DNA from: Lachnospiraceae bacterium
GTDB lineage: Bacteria > Bacillota > Clostridia > Lachnospirales > Lachnospiraceae
Direction: 5' to 3'
Length of the DNA stretch: 64,000 bases
Assembly (NCBI GenBank): GCA_009911195.1
Contig: QXWV01000002.1
Coordinates: 1-64,000, forward strand
A program made the position numbers and the translations under genes. The notes below the pieces were generated by a model. It did not search any database. It saw nothing but the letters and a program-made list of their open reading frames with translations, and had not been told where the DNA came from. Positions 1 to 8,238 of this stretch are shown in pieces (the stretch's first letter is position 1; each line of letters begins with the position of its first letter).

Positions 1-12
1 CTATTCATATTC

Positions 13-318
13 TTACTTCAAGTTTTCCAAAATAAAATCCAACATCTGATTTCCGTCCAACGCACCGTATATCCCATCCGGAATCAATTTTACCGGCACC
101 TCATATGGTGCTACAATCCTTTCTAAATCCGGTAAAATATAACTCAGATGAGGCCCCACAAGCAATAATGCAATTTCCTTTGCATACTCCTCCACCGCAT
201 AATCGCTGCGTGCCAAAATCTCCAAGTCTTCTTTCCTTGCTTTTGCCGCCTTCCGCACACTCGCAGCCATAAAACCGCTGGATGCCCCCGTTCCGCATAC
301 AATCAATATTTTTTTCAT
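13..318 (-). CDS. PTS IIB subunit, lactose/cellobiose type
   Basis: Free-standing phosphocarrier subunit of a sugar PTS, 101 residues, the usual size for the family. It passes phosphate from a IIA protein to sugar entering through a IIC permease, on the cytoplasmic side. The N-terminus MKKILIVCGTG holds Cys8, the expected phospho-acceptor, followed by a Gly/Ser-rich loop. The segment LLLVGPHLSYIL matches the conserved mid-domain of the Lac/Cel class. The start at 318 follows AAAAGGAGGGTATTC. The frame is open 55 codons further upstream, but that stretch has no ribosome site and is not PTS-like. The regulator at 508 is divergent and probably controls it. IIA and IIC would lie beyond the left edge. 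The substrate cannot be told. Confidence 0.9.
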   Translation of the reverse strand: MKKILIVCGTGASSGFMAASVRKAAKARKEDLEILARSDYAVEEYAKEIALLLVGPHLSYILPDLERIVAPYEVPVKLIPDGIYGALDGNQMLDFILENLK

Positions 319-372
319 GAATACCCTCCTTTTCCATCCAATGTATTTATCTACATGATATGCCTTGCGTTT

Positions 373-414
373 CTTCCACGCAAATATGTTTACTTCCGGC
401 AACGTGGAAGTAAA
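373..414. promoter_or_regulatory. Overlapping inverted repeats between PTS gene and regulator
   Basis: In the 189-bp divergent spacer, CTTCCACG (373-380) is inverted at 403-410, and TTTACTTCC (389-397) is inverted at 406-414. The two pairs share the right-hand arm, so they are mutually exclusive as RNA hairpins, or they form a compound operator as DNA. A TATAAT at 454-459 could be the -10 of the regulator gene. Control of the PTS operon by the adjacent PRD regulator is inferred from position only. Confidence 0.45.
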
Positions 415-507
415 TCTATTTTGTTCCGGCCCATATTTATAGTAAAATGCGGATATAATGAAAACTAAAAACAATAGCCCCAACCTACCAAACAGGAGTA
501 CATTGCC

Positions 508-2430
508 ATGACTTTAGACCAGCAGCTCAACAATCTATTACAGTATTTATCACGCGCCGACCACCATACTGCTACTGCCTCTTCCCTTGCCGCCCACTTG
601 CATGTTTCTACCAGGCAGGTGCGCACCTATGTATCTTCTATCAATGCTAATTATGACACCCCTGTTATTTTATCCACCAGCAAAGGCTATGTTCTACGCA
701 ATGTCCATCAGTTGCTAGCTATGCCGGACAGTCCGGCAGCCCCTTCCTCCCCAGTGTCACGCCAGGAATATATCCTGCGGAAATTAATTTCCGGCACACA
801 GCATGTCAATATTTTCGACCTGTCGGAAGAATTATATGCAAGCGTTCCTACTATAGAAAGCGATTTGAAAAGTATCCGGAAACGGTTGAAGGATTTTGGC
901 CTGTCCATCAGCAGGGCTTCGGATATCCTGATGCTGACAGGGGAAGAAGCCGCAAAACGCGCTTTAATCAACCATCTGATTCGTACCAGCAGTTATGGGC
1001 AATTTATTATGAATCACGAGTTTGAATTCCTCACTGCGGATTATGACCATGAACAGCTACAGCAGGAACTGACTTCTACGCTCCGGGCACACAACTTGTT
1101 TGCCAATGATTATAACTTGCAGACAATTCTTCTGCATCTCACTATTACGGTTGACCGTATCCGCAATGGCAATATAATAGAATGCGGCGATTCCCATGAC
1201 TTATCCTCTTCGCCGGCTTATCCTGCTGCCAAACGGCTTCAGTCTTATATTGAGGAACAATTCGGAATAGCCATCAATGAAAAAGAATTTGATAACCTGC
1301 ATTTAATTGTTTTCAATAATTGTATGCCTGCAAACAATGCTGCTCAGGGGATTCCTCCTGTTACCACGGACTATATTGAGCAGGAATACATGGAAATCAC
1401 ACAAAAAGTCCTTATGAAAGTCTGCCGGAATTATTATCTGGAGCCTTTTGAGCCAGTTTTTGTCATGCAGTTTGCCGCCCATATCAAGAATCTGCTTCTT
1501 AGGGTTCAGACATGCTACCAACTGAAAAACCCCTTTACCGCGCAGATTAAAATGACTTGTCCCCTTATTTATGACATCTCCGTCTTTATAGCCCAACAAC
1601 TGTTTGAACAATGTCATATTTGGGTCAACGATGATGAAATTGCATTTCTGGCATTTCATATCGGAGGCTACTTTGAGAACAATACCCTTTATCAAAGCAA
1701 GCTTACCTGCCTGTTCCTTTATGCTGATTATTATAATACACACCTGAAAATACTCGACCGGATTATGAAAACATTTGAAAGCTCCATCCAAATAAAAAAT
1801 GCCATATCCGTCCTCAACTATTCCGACCATTTACATGCAGATTTTATTATCTCCACAGTGGATATGCCTTTTAAGCAGGAGCATGTGATTATTTCCCCTA
1901 TCTTAAGGCAGCAGGACATGGAAAAACTGGGCGCTAAAATAAAAAGCCTTAAATCCAGAAAGGCTTGTGAACTGTCCAGACGTATGCTCTCTACTTTTCT
2001 GCATGAAGGCTTGTTCTACCGCAAATCTTTTCATGAAAAGTGGGATGCCCTAAAATGGCTGTCGCAACAGGCCATGCAGACAGGCTACGCCAGCGAAGCT
2101 TTTCAGGAAGACATCCTAAACAGGGAACGTGCTTCCTCTACCGCATATTGCGAATTGGCCATGCCACACAATATGCAGGATACTGTATACCAAAATTTCA
2201 TATCCATTCTGCTGTTGGAACAGCCCATCATGTGGGAATCTGATAAGCCCGTATTCATGATTCTGATGCTTGGCATCCATCAGGCATCCAGAAAATATTT
2301 TTATCAGATTTTCGACTATCTTATCGAAATACTTTCTGATGCCGGCTATCGGAAAAAATTATTGGAATGTGAAACTTTTCCATCCTTTTATGAAGTCCTA
2401 TTTTCCCTGCTGGGCACATTAATCCCCTAA
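508..2430 (+). CDS. PRD-containing PTS regulator, LicR/MtlR-like (HTH-PRD-PRD-IIB-IIA)
   Basis: Transcriptional activator of the family whose activity is set by PTS phosphorylation. In order: an N-terminal winged helix (residues about 5-60, SSLAAHLHVSTRQVRTYV), a second HTH segment (about 85-150), two PRD domains (about 175-400) with conserved histidines in LLHLTITVDR, NLHLIVFNN and AFHIGGYFE, a IIB-like domain (about 405-490) and a C-terminal IIA-like domain (about 500-640) whose AMPH histidine is the expected phosphorylation site. Its 640 residues are normal for LicR-type proteins. It is divergent from the PTS IIB gene and most likely activates that operon. GAATTGGCC/GGCCAATTC at 2435-2456 forms a hairpin just after the stop, without a T-run. 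Confidence 0.9.
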   Translation: MTLDQQLNNLLQYLSRADHHTATASSLAAHLHVSTRQVRTYVSSINANYDTPVILSTSKGYVLRNVHQLLAMPDSPAAPSSPVSRQEYILRKLISGTQHVNIFDLSEELYASVPTIESDLKSIRKRLKDFGLSISRASDILMLTGEEAAKRALINHLIRTSSYGQFIMNHEFEFLTADYDHEQLQQELTSTLRAHNLFANDYNLQTILLHLTITVDRIRNGNIIECGDSHDLSSSPAYPAAKRLQSYIEEQFGIAINEKEFDNLHLIVFNNCMPANNAAQGIPPVTTDYIEQEYMEITQKVLMKVCRNYYLEPFEPVFVMQFAAHIKNLLLRVQTCYQLKNPFTAQIKMTCPLIYDISVFIAQQLFEQCHIWVNDDEIAFLAFHIGGYFENNTLYQSKLTCLFLYADYYNTHLKILDRIMKTFESSIQIKNAISVLNYSDHLHADFIISTVDMPFKQEHVIISPILRQQDMEKLGAKIKSLKSRKACELSRRMLSTFLHEGLFYRKSFHEKWDALKWLSQQAMQTGYASEAFQEDILNRERASSTAYCELAMPHNMQDTVYQNFISILLLEQPIMWESDKPVFMILMLGIHQASRKYFYQIFDYLIEILSDAGYRKKLLECETFPSFYEVLFSLLGTLIP

Positions 2431-2499
2431 AAAAGAATTGGCCCGGCGGCCAATTCCAAAGAATGCGAAGCATTAATTTTACGTTGAAAAGGAAGTATT

Positions 2500-2775
2500 C
2501 ACAACAACTTATCATTAACGCTGACAAATAGGGTTCAAACAAAAACAGAGAACATATCACTTTCATTAGTGGTCGGTTCTCTGCTTTCCGACGAACAAAT
2601 TGACAAGCTAAACAATGCACCACATTATATGGTTTGCGATACGAATACTACCGAACAACAACACGGCTTAGGGTTGCTTATTGTGAAACAGATTATAAAA
2701 GGACATAAGGGAAAAATTTTAATAGACCATAGCGAATATGGCGGATTTAAAGTTATACTAATCATACCGAAATAA
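2500..2775 (+). pseudogene. Histidine kinase ATPase-domain remnant (C-terminal end)
   Basis: Only the end of a sensor kinase HATPase domain is readable: LSDEQIDKLNN, then the G2-box-like HGLGLLIVKQIIKGHKG and the final beta strand GGFKVILIIPK, ending at 2775. The frame is open upstream to about 2500, but the N- and G1-boxes are absent and there is no convincing start (GTG at 2569 has no ribosome site). It is the 3' end of a lost kinase gene and cannot work alone. It lies among other remnants from a mobile element. Confidence 0.75.
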
Positions 2776-2782
2776 ACTTATC

Positions 2783-2956
2783 TTGAAAAAGCGGATTCCA
2801 ACCACGAAAGAACAGCAGGCTATCTTCCGTAATACCCATGAAACGATTGTAGAGGACGCTGTTTTTGAACGGGTGCAGAAAGTGGACATTGTTTTCCACT
2901 TTGTTGGAAAAATCAATTTCCTTTCTGCCACGCAACCGAAACGTCAGGGCGCATAA
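2783..2956 (+). pseudogene. Large serine recombinase remnant with internal deletion
   Basis: A 57-codon frame joins two separated parts of a large serine recombinase. The first, KEQQAIFRNTHETIVEDAVF, resembles the NTHEPII-D--F-RVQ segment that follows the catalytic domain of clostridial resolvase-type integrases. Immediately after FERVQK comes VDIVFHFVGKINF...PKRQGA, which looks like the extreme C-terminus (compare the DIVYNFIG tails). The catalytic domain is missing and the middle has been deleted. This is the clearest evidence that an integrative element once sat here. Confidence 0.65.
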
Positions 2957-2980
2957 GGAAAATGCGCTCGTTGAGCGCAG

Positions 2981-3421
2981 TCAATCCATAGCGGCGTTCT
3001 TCCTCCCTTTCCAGACCACAGTCAAAATATCCTTCAAAACGAGAAAAGCATCGAGTTCACCGTAGCCGTATTTCTTTTCCAAATCTTCCAGAAGACGGCT
3101 CAACTCTGTTGCATATACTTGTGTTTCCACCTCATTTTGGTAGGTGGCAAGAATAGGATATTTTTTGCTCCATGCTTTCGTCCAATCGACTTTTTCGGAA
3201 ACGGCATCATTTGTCCTGTCGATGATTTCTTGAATCTCTTTTACATCAATATCAAATTCAATCAATTCATCCAATGACAATCCATACAAATTTGCAAGCT
3301 TTTTGGATTGGCATATGTCGGGCAACGTTTCATCCAGTTCCCATTTTGAAATAGTCTGCCTGCTCACTCCCAGCCTTTCTGCAACTTCCTCCTGGGATAG
3401 CCCGCTCTTTTTGCGGTTCTC
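2981..3421 (-). pseudogene. XRE-family regulator, 5'-truncated
   Basis: The protein reads ENRKKSGLSQEEVAERLGVS followed by RQTISKWE, a clear HTH_3 DNA-binding domain, then a linker (LYGLSLDELIEFD) and an alpha-helical C-terminal region ending at 2981. The usual N-terminal turn with its ATG is missing: going upstream, the frame runs straight into the last codons of the hybrid kinase gene, whose TGA (3420-3422) overlaps it. A GTG at 3367 could initiate only a protein lacking half the HTH. I read it as truncated at a rearrangement junction. An unusual start or translational coupling to the kinase stop cannot be excluded. Confidence 0.6.
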
Positions 3422-6400
3422 AATGCAGATACTGATGCAGCGCCTTCATAAGCAGTTCTATATCCAACGGTTTGGCAATATGCGCATTCATACCGCTTTT
3501 AAGGGCTTTTTCTTTATCCTCTTCCATCGCATTTGCCGTCATCGCTATTATGGGCAGATTTTTCACATCCTTGCGCTCCATGGCCCGGATTGCTTTTGTA
3601 GCCTCGTATCCATTCATAACAGGCATCTGCACATCCATCAGCACCGCATCATAATGTCCTTCTTCAGATGCTTCTATCATGGCAACCGCATCAGTTCCGT
3701 CAGGCGCTGTTTCTATCGTGAAACCAGCTTCTTCCAAAATAACCTCCGCGATTTCCCGGTTCAGTTCATTATCCTCTACCAAAAGAAGCCTTTTTCCACT
3801 AAAATCAGTTTGGGTCCAGACATATCCTTCATCCTGTGATTTATCCCCTCCGATATTGTTCGCCGCCAGCAGCGCTGACTTTAAATCCGACATAAACAGC
3901 GGTTTGGCGCAGAACGCAGTAATGCCTGCTGCTTTCGCCTCTTCCTCAATATCCGTCCAATCATAAGCGGTAAGAATGATAATAGGAGCATCCGGCCCCG
4001 CTATCTTGCGGATTTTTCTTGCGGTTTCTATTCCGCTTGTTTCCGGCATTTGCCAATCGATAATGTATGTATGGTAAGGGTCTCCCTCTTCATAAGCGGA
4101 TTTGGCACGGTATGCAGCCTCCCTGCCGGATGTGGTCCACTCAGAACGCATACCGATACTTTTTAACATCTTGCTCACGCTGTCGCAGACATTAAAATCA
4201 TCATCCACCACCAAAGAACGCAGCCCATCCAGCTCCTTAATCTGCTCTGCTGTTTTTTCTATATCCTGAAGCTGTAGTGGAAGCCTTACCGTAAAGGTAC
4301 TCCCTTTTCCAATTTCACTTTCTACTGTAATCTCTCCCCCCATCATATCCACAATACTCTTAGTGATGGGCATGCCAAGCCCAGCGCCCTGTATGCCGCT
4401 TCTGGTAGCAGTTGATTCACGCTCGAAAGGCTCGAAAATATGTTGCACAAACTCGGAAGACATTCCAATCCCATTATCTTTGACAATGAAGACATAATCC
4501 CCCCACCCATGCTTAAAGGTGGTATGCTGTGTTATACGAAAAGATACGGTTCCTCCTGCGGGGGTATATTTGACAGCATTCCCCATCAAATTGATAAAAA
4601 TCTGATTCAGTTTCAGCGGGTCTGCTATGACATCTTCATTAACAACCTCAAAGGTATCAATAAACATATCCATTTGCTTTGCTTTTACCTGAGGCTGAAT
4701 GATATTTACCAGATTGTGCATCAGTTCAGGAATGTTGCACTCCTGATTATGTATCTGCAGCTTTCCGCTCTCAATACGGCTCATATCCAATATATCATTA
4801 ATTAACCCCAACAAGTGATTGCTGGAAGATAGAATCTTTTGGAGGCAATCTTTCACCTGCTCTTTCCGCTCCATATGGCTGGCTGCAATTGTGGCGAAAC
4901 CGATAATAGCATTCATCGGTGTACGGATGTCATGGCTCATATTGGAGAGGAAAGTAGTTTTTGCCCGATTGGCATGCTGCGCCTGCATCAGGGCATCTTG
5001 CAGTGCCTGGGTCTGTTCCCGCTGCTTTCTGACCTGTTCTGTAATATCCCGGGATACCACCATAGCAATAATATCGCCTGTATCCTCGTCACAGGTCATT
5101 ATGAAAGACTGGCGGACACACATAGGCTCCATGTTATCCACCCCGCCCCAATAATCCACATCCACTTCCATCTCGCCCTGCTCATAGCAGGCTCTCAGGT
5201 AATCCACATTGACTGCACCGGAATAGTCCTCCAACGATTCCGGCAAAATAAACTGCTTCCACCTTTCAAAGCATACCGAAGCTTTGCACGGAACGGACAA
5301 CCCTGCCCGCTCCAACAAGGAAATCTTTTTTCCATTGTTTATACTGGTAATGTCATGCATAATCTGGTCTTTTGTCAAATTACACTCAAAAGCGCTGAAA
5401 GAATTGGACATAATAGCAATACGATACTGCCGCTCCTTTCGGTTCAGCACCGCACGCTCCCGCTGCTCGTGTATTTCTTTTAATTTCAATTCAGTGACAT
5501 TCTGGCGGACCAATAAAGCCCTGACGGGTTTTCCTTCTTTCCGTTCCAGGCACATAGCGATTAAATGTTCCCACTCCTCCTTGCCATAGCGGGAAACATG
5601 GCATTCAAAAACCACTGAATCCTCAGTTCCAAGGCTTTCCCTGAGTGTACTAATCATACAAAAATGAGAAAATGCATCCCTTTCTTTATCTTCAATTATT
5701 TCTGCAGCATACACCTTCACCAATTCGCTGTAAACACCATCCAGCGGAACATTAGCGCTCATCGGCCCCATTCCCGCCGCATAAGAGTAGCTGTCATTTT
5801 CCAAATCCACCATGAGATATCGTGAGGAAAAAAGGATGTTCATACCGCGAAGCACATCATTGATTATTTTATTTTCCTTTTCCAGCCTTTTCCTCTGCCT
5901 TGCAGCACGTATTACAAGAAAAACAACATTGATTACAAACAGGACAAGCAGATAGATTTCCAATGCCACTCCTGCCATATTCGCCCTGTTTACCATTGTC
6001 TGTGTAATATTTTTAGGAAAAGCCTGAACCAGGACATACTCATAGCCCTCCAGATGCATAACACAAAGGTTATCCGTTTTACTGCCCTCGCTGCACAGAA
6101 GCGCCATATCTATGCCATCCATTACCGCGGTCCGCGCTGTTTTAGCGGTTTCCACATCTATAATACCCGATTCCGTCAGGGAATCAAACAGGTTATCCCC
6201 ATAGGTCCCGTTTCCGGAATGGGCGATTACCATACCTTCCCGGGTACAGAGGAATACATCAGCAGGCTCGCCGAAATAACTGGCGGAAAGCATATTCTTC
6301 AAATAATCCTCCGCAAAATACATCCCTAAAAATATTCCCGCAATTTCTTCATCCCTATATACGGGAGCATAGAAAACCATCATGGGCCTGCCCGTAAACC

Positions 6401-6821
6401 TGGATTTCGCCACTGTCTCAAGCCCGCTCTCCCCCTGCATTCCAAAGAGATAAAAATCCCTGTCGGAACTGTCATTCGTTTTTCCATCAGATGCAAGATT
6501 AATCCCCTCTGTATTGGTAAAGCAGACAGCGTCAAAGGTGGTATTTTCCTCAAGCCCTTTTAACATCTGGGCATTAATTTCCAAACTTTTTCCGCCTGCA
6601 CTGGCCAGATAAGCATCATTTTGGATGCGCTGCAATGCATTGTCAAATTCACTTTCAATTTGTTCTACCGTCTGTCTTGCCGCATCCTCCGCATAGACTC
6701 TGTTCTGCTCCTGGATGCGCGCCCTGTTTTTTGAAGTATAGATAAAAAATAAAATGAGTACAGCTACCAGGAAAAAAAGTGCGTAAATAATCGGTTGCCA
6801 TGTTTTCTTCTGCAGTTTCAT
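3420..6821 (-). CDS. Hybrid sensor histidine kinase with two receiver domains
   Basis: Membrane-bound phosphorelay sensor, 1133 residues. In order: a transmembrane helix (about 11-30), a Cache-like extracellular sensor (about 35-275, with FYAPVYRDEEIAGIFLGMYF), a second helix (about 283-305), a PAS-like linker region (about 330-610), HisKA with His630 in NMSHDIRTPMNAIIGF, a HATPase domain with DNGIGMS and GAGLGM boxes, receiver 1 (about 885-1005, Asp922 in YIIDWQMPE) and receiver 2 (about 1018-1133, Asp1063 in AVLMDVQMPVMNG). No HPt domain or separate response regulator is encoded nearby, so the output partner is elsewhere. The ligand is unknown. The ribosome site before 6821 is weak. About 220 bp of AT-rich sequence upstream holds no gene. 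Confidence 0.93.
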   Translation of the reverse strand: MKLQKKTWQPIIYALFFLVAVLILFFIYTSKNRARIQEQNRVYAEDAARQTVEQIESEFDNALQRIQNDAYLASAGGKSLEINAQMLKGLEENTTFDAVCFTNTEGINLASDGKTNDSSDRDFYLFGMQGESGLETVAKSRFTGRPMMVFYAPVYRDEEIAGIFLGMYFAEDYLKNMLSASYFGEPADVFLCTREGMVIAHSGNGTYGDNLFDSLTESGIIDVETAKTARTAVMDGIDMALLCSEGSKTDNLCVMHLEGYEYVLVQAFPKNITQTMVNRANMAGVALEIYLLVLFVINVVFLVIRAARQRKRLEKENKIINDVLRGMNILFSSRYLMVDLENDSYSYAAGMGPMSANVPLDGVYSELVKVYAAEIIEDKERDAFSHFCMISTLRESLGTEDSVVFECHVSRYGKEEWEHLIAMCLERKEGKPVRALLVRQNVTELKLKEIHEQRERAVLNRKERQYRIAIMSNSFSAFECNLTKDQIMHDITSINNGKKISLLERAGLSVPCKASVCFERWKQFILPESLEDYSGAVNVDYLRACYEQGEMEVDVDYWGGVDNMEPMCVRQSFIMTCDEDTGDIIAMVVSRDITEQVRKQREQTQALQDALMQAQHANRAKTTFLSNMSHDIRTPMNAIIGFATIAASHMERKEQVKDCLQKILSSSNHLLGLINDILDMSRIESGKLQIHNQECNIPELMHNLVNIIQPQVKAKQMDMFIDTFEVVNEDVIADPLKLNQIFINLMGNAVKYTPAGGTVSFRITQHTTFKHGWGDYVFIVKDNGIGMSSEFVQHIFEPFERESTATRSGIQGAGLGMPITKSIVDMMGGEITVESEIGKGSTFTVRLPLQLQDIEKTAEQIKELDGLRSLVVDDDFNVCDSVSKMLKSIGMRSEWTTSGREAAYRAKSAYEEGDPYHTYIIDWQMPETSGIETARKIRKIAGPDAPIIILTAYDWTDIEEEAKAAGITAFCAKPLFMSDLKSALLAANNIGGDKSQDEGYVWTQTDFSGKRLLLVEDNELNREIAEVILEEAGFTIETAPDGTDAVAMIEASEEGHYDAVLMDVQMPVMNGYEATKAIRAMERKDVKNLPIIAMTANAMEEDKEKALKSGMNAHIAKPLDIELLMKALHQYLH

Positions 6822-7042
6822 CTAATCCGGCGCGATATATTCTGTCCAGCATAAGCAAGAAGAACTATAATGCGCCATCCCCCCTTCCGGAAATAGTAGC
6901 CGCGAGCAATACCTTAGCTAATGAATTATATGCTCTGATTTTTATATCTATAGTTACAATTTCATAAATATACGTTATCGCTTAATATTAAAATATTATA
7001 CAATACCCACTCCCCAATAACAAGTGTTACCCGATGCCATTT

Positions 7043-7291
7043 CTAAAAAGAAAGTTTCAGCCCATCATTGTCCTGTGCCGCCCTTTTTAAGACATTCTCA
7101 ACCTTCCCATAATACTCTTTGGCTTCACAGCCATGCGTAACCACCAATTCCACATCGGTAAGTTCACACAAACACTCATAAAGGGCATCCAGATTTTGCC
7201 CGTAATATTCAGGGAAATCCAGCTTTTCCCTAAGATATTCGTGGGCTTCTTTCCTGCTGCCCATGCACCGTGCATCCAGTATAATTTCCAC
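7043..7291 (-). CDS. Barstar-family ribonuclease inhibitor
   Basis: Intracellular inhibitor of barnase-type RNases, 82 residues (barstar proper has about 90). The order of elements fits: an initial beta strand (EIILDA), a helix with REKLDFPEYYGQNLDALYEC matching the barstar segment that fills the barnase active site (Tyr, Asn, Leu-Asp, Leu), and the final strand DGLKLSF. It starts at GTG 7291, three bases after the stop of the barnase gene. Its ribosome site GGGGAGGAG lies inside the last barnase codons, so the two are translationally coupled. It presumably protects the cell from RNase that remains inside. Confidence 0.92.
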   Translation of the reverse strand: MEIILDARCMGSRKEAHEYLREKLDFPEYYGQNLDALYECLCELTDVELVVTHGCEAKEYYGKVENVLKRAAQDNDGLKLSF

Positions 7292-7294
7292 AAT

Positions 7295-7900
7295 CTACTC
7301 CTCCCCATATAAAAGCTCAAACGTTTCATAATGGTCTTCCGTATAATAAATCAGCCCGTCATTGGAATACACAATCCTCTTCGCTCCACGATATCCGCCA
7401 TCGCTATCGATGTCGCACTCATGGTATTCCCTGCCTTCCTTCTCCGGTAGATTTCCTTCAAAATTTCCAAAATAATCCCCGCCGATGCTTTTGCCCGGCG
7501 CAACCTCCCCCAAATTTCCTTCGCTGCTTACCCAGCCAAGCGCCTTTGCCTCTTTCTTGGTAATGAAATTATCCGGCAGATGCCCATAAATAGCTATGTA
7601 TTCGGCAACCTCCTCTTTGGAAGTGTAAGAACCATCCTCCAAAACCTGTACCCCTTGCGGAATATTTTCCTGGTTTTCTCTACTCCGGAGTTCTCCACCC
7701 TCTACAGTCTCTTCCGTTTCCTGTACACCTTCCATCCCCTGGCTTTCTTTTGCTTCCCCTGTTCCCCTGGCTTCTTCCGTCTCCTGGCCTTCAACATCCT
7801 GCTTTTCCTGGGGCTGTGGCAGCTGCGCCTTGCCACACCCTGCAAACAGGGTTGCTGCCAGCAAAAGTATCCCCAACAAATATTTCCAATTTTTTTTCAT
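7295..7900 (-). CDS. Barnase-like ribonuclease, predicted lipoprotein
   Basis: Guanyl-specific RNase of the barnase family with a lipoprotein signal (MKKNWKYLLG..., lipobox LFAGC, Cys22), then a linker of about 70 residues rich in Glu, Gln and Gly, and the RNase domain at the C-terminus. That domain shows the hallmarks LPDNFITKKEAKALGWV, GNLGEVAPGKSIGGD and YHECDID (general-base Glu), GYRGAKRIVYSNDGL (Arg residues) and TEDHYETF (catalytic His), so all catalytic residues are present. The Met at 7900 is chosen because it gives the signal peptide, although the SD (AAAGGAC) is close to it. A GTG at 7924 is an alternative. A membrane-anchored rather than freely secreted barnase suggests surface RNA scavenging or contact-dependent toxicity (inference). 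Confidence 0.9.
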   Translation of the reverse strand: MKKNWKYLLGILLLAATLFAGCGKAQLPQPQEKQDVEGQETEEARGTGEAKESQGMEGVQETEETVEGGELRSRENQENIPQGVQVLEDGSYTSKEEVAEYIAIYGHLPDNFITKKEAKALGWVSSEGNLGEVAPGKSIGGDYFGNFEGNLPEKEGREYHECDIDSDGGYRGAKRIVYSNDGLIYYTEDHYETFELLYGEE

Positions 7901-8049
7901 GTCCTTTACTCTCCATTCAATCACATTTAAATTACACAGTTTTCTGACGATAGTATACCATATAATGGGTAATAATTTCCATTTATCCAGTTTTTCGTTT
8001 TATATTTTTATAAAGCATTAATTATTGCATAAAATATGCCAGGAAGAAA

Positions 8050-8083
8050 AGCCCCTGCGGTTTCCAAAATAACCGCAGGGGCT
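8050..8083. terminator. Intrinsic terminator hairpin
   Basis: AGCCCCTGCGGTT and its perfect inverse AACCGCAGGGGCT flank an 8-nt loop. On the minus strand the stem is followed by TTTTCTTCC, which ends transcription of gltBD about 155 bp after the gltD stop. On the plus strand the tail TTCTCATTTTTCT is also T-rich. The 155 bp up to the gltD stop hold nothing recognisable. Confidence 0.85.
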
Positions 8084-8238
8084 TTCTCATTTTTCTATTA
8101 ACTCACATAAACTCACAATTGACAATCCCCACCATATAATGCTGGCTGACGATATCAACAAATATGCTGGAGCAAGCTACTACATTTCCCTTCCGGAAAC
8201 GCATGGCCTGTCATGCGCCAAAATACCCTAATGCATCA

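Noticed and set aside
6655-6858. Separate small gene at the 5' end of the sensor kinase
   Set aside because: It overlaps the kinase's signal-anchor codons in another frame, with no ribosome site or family features.
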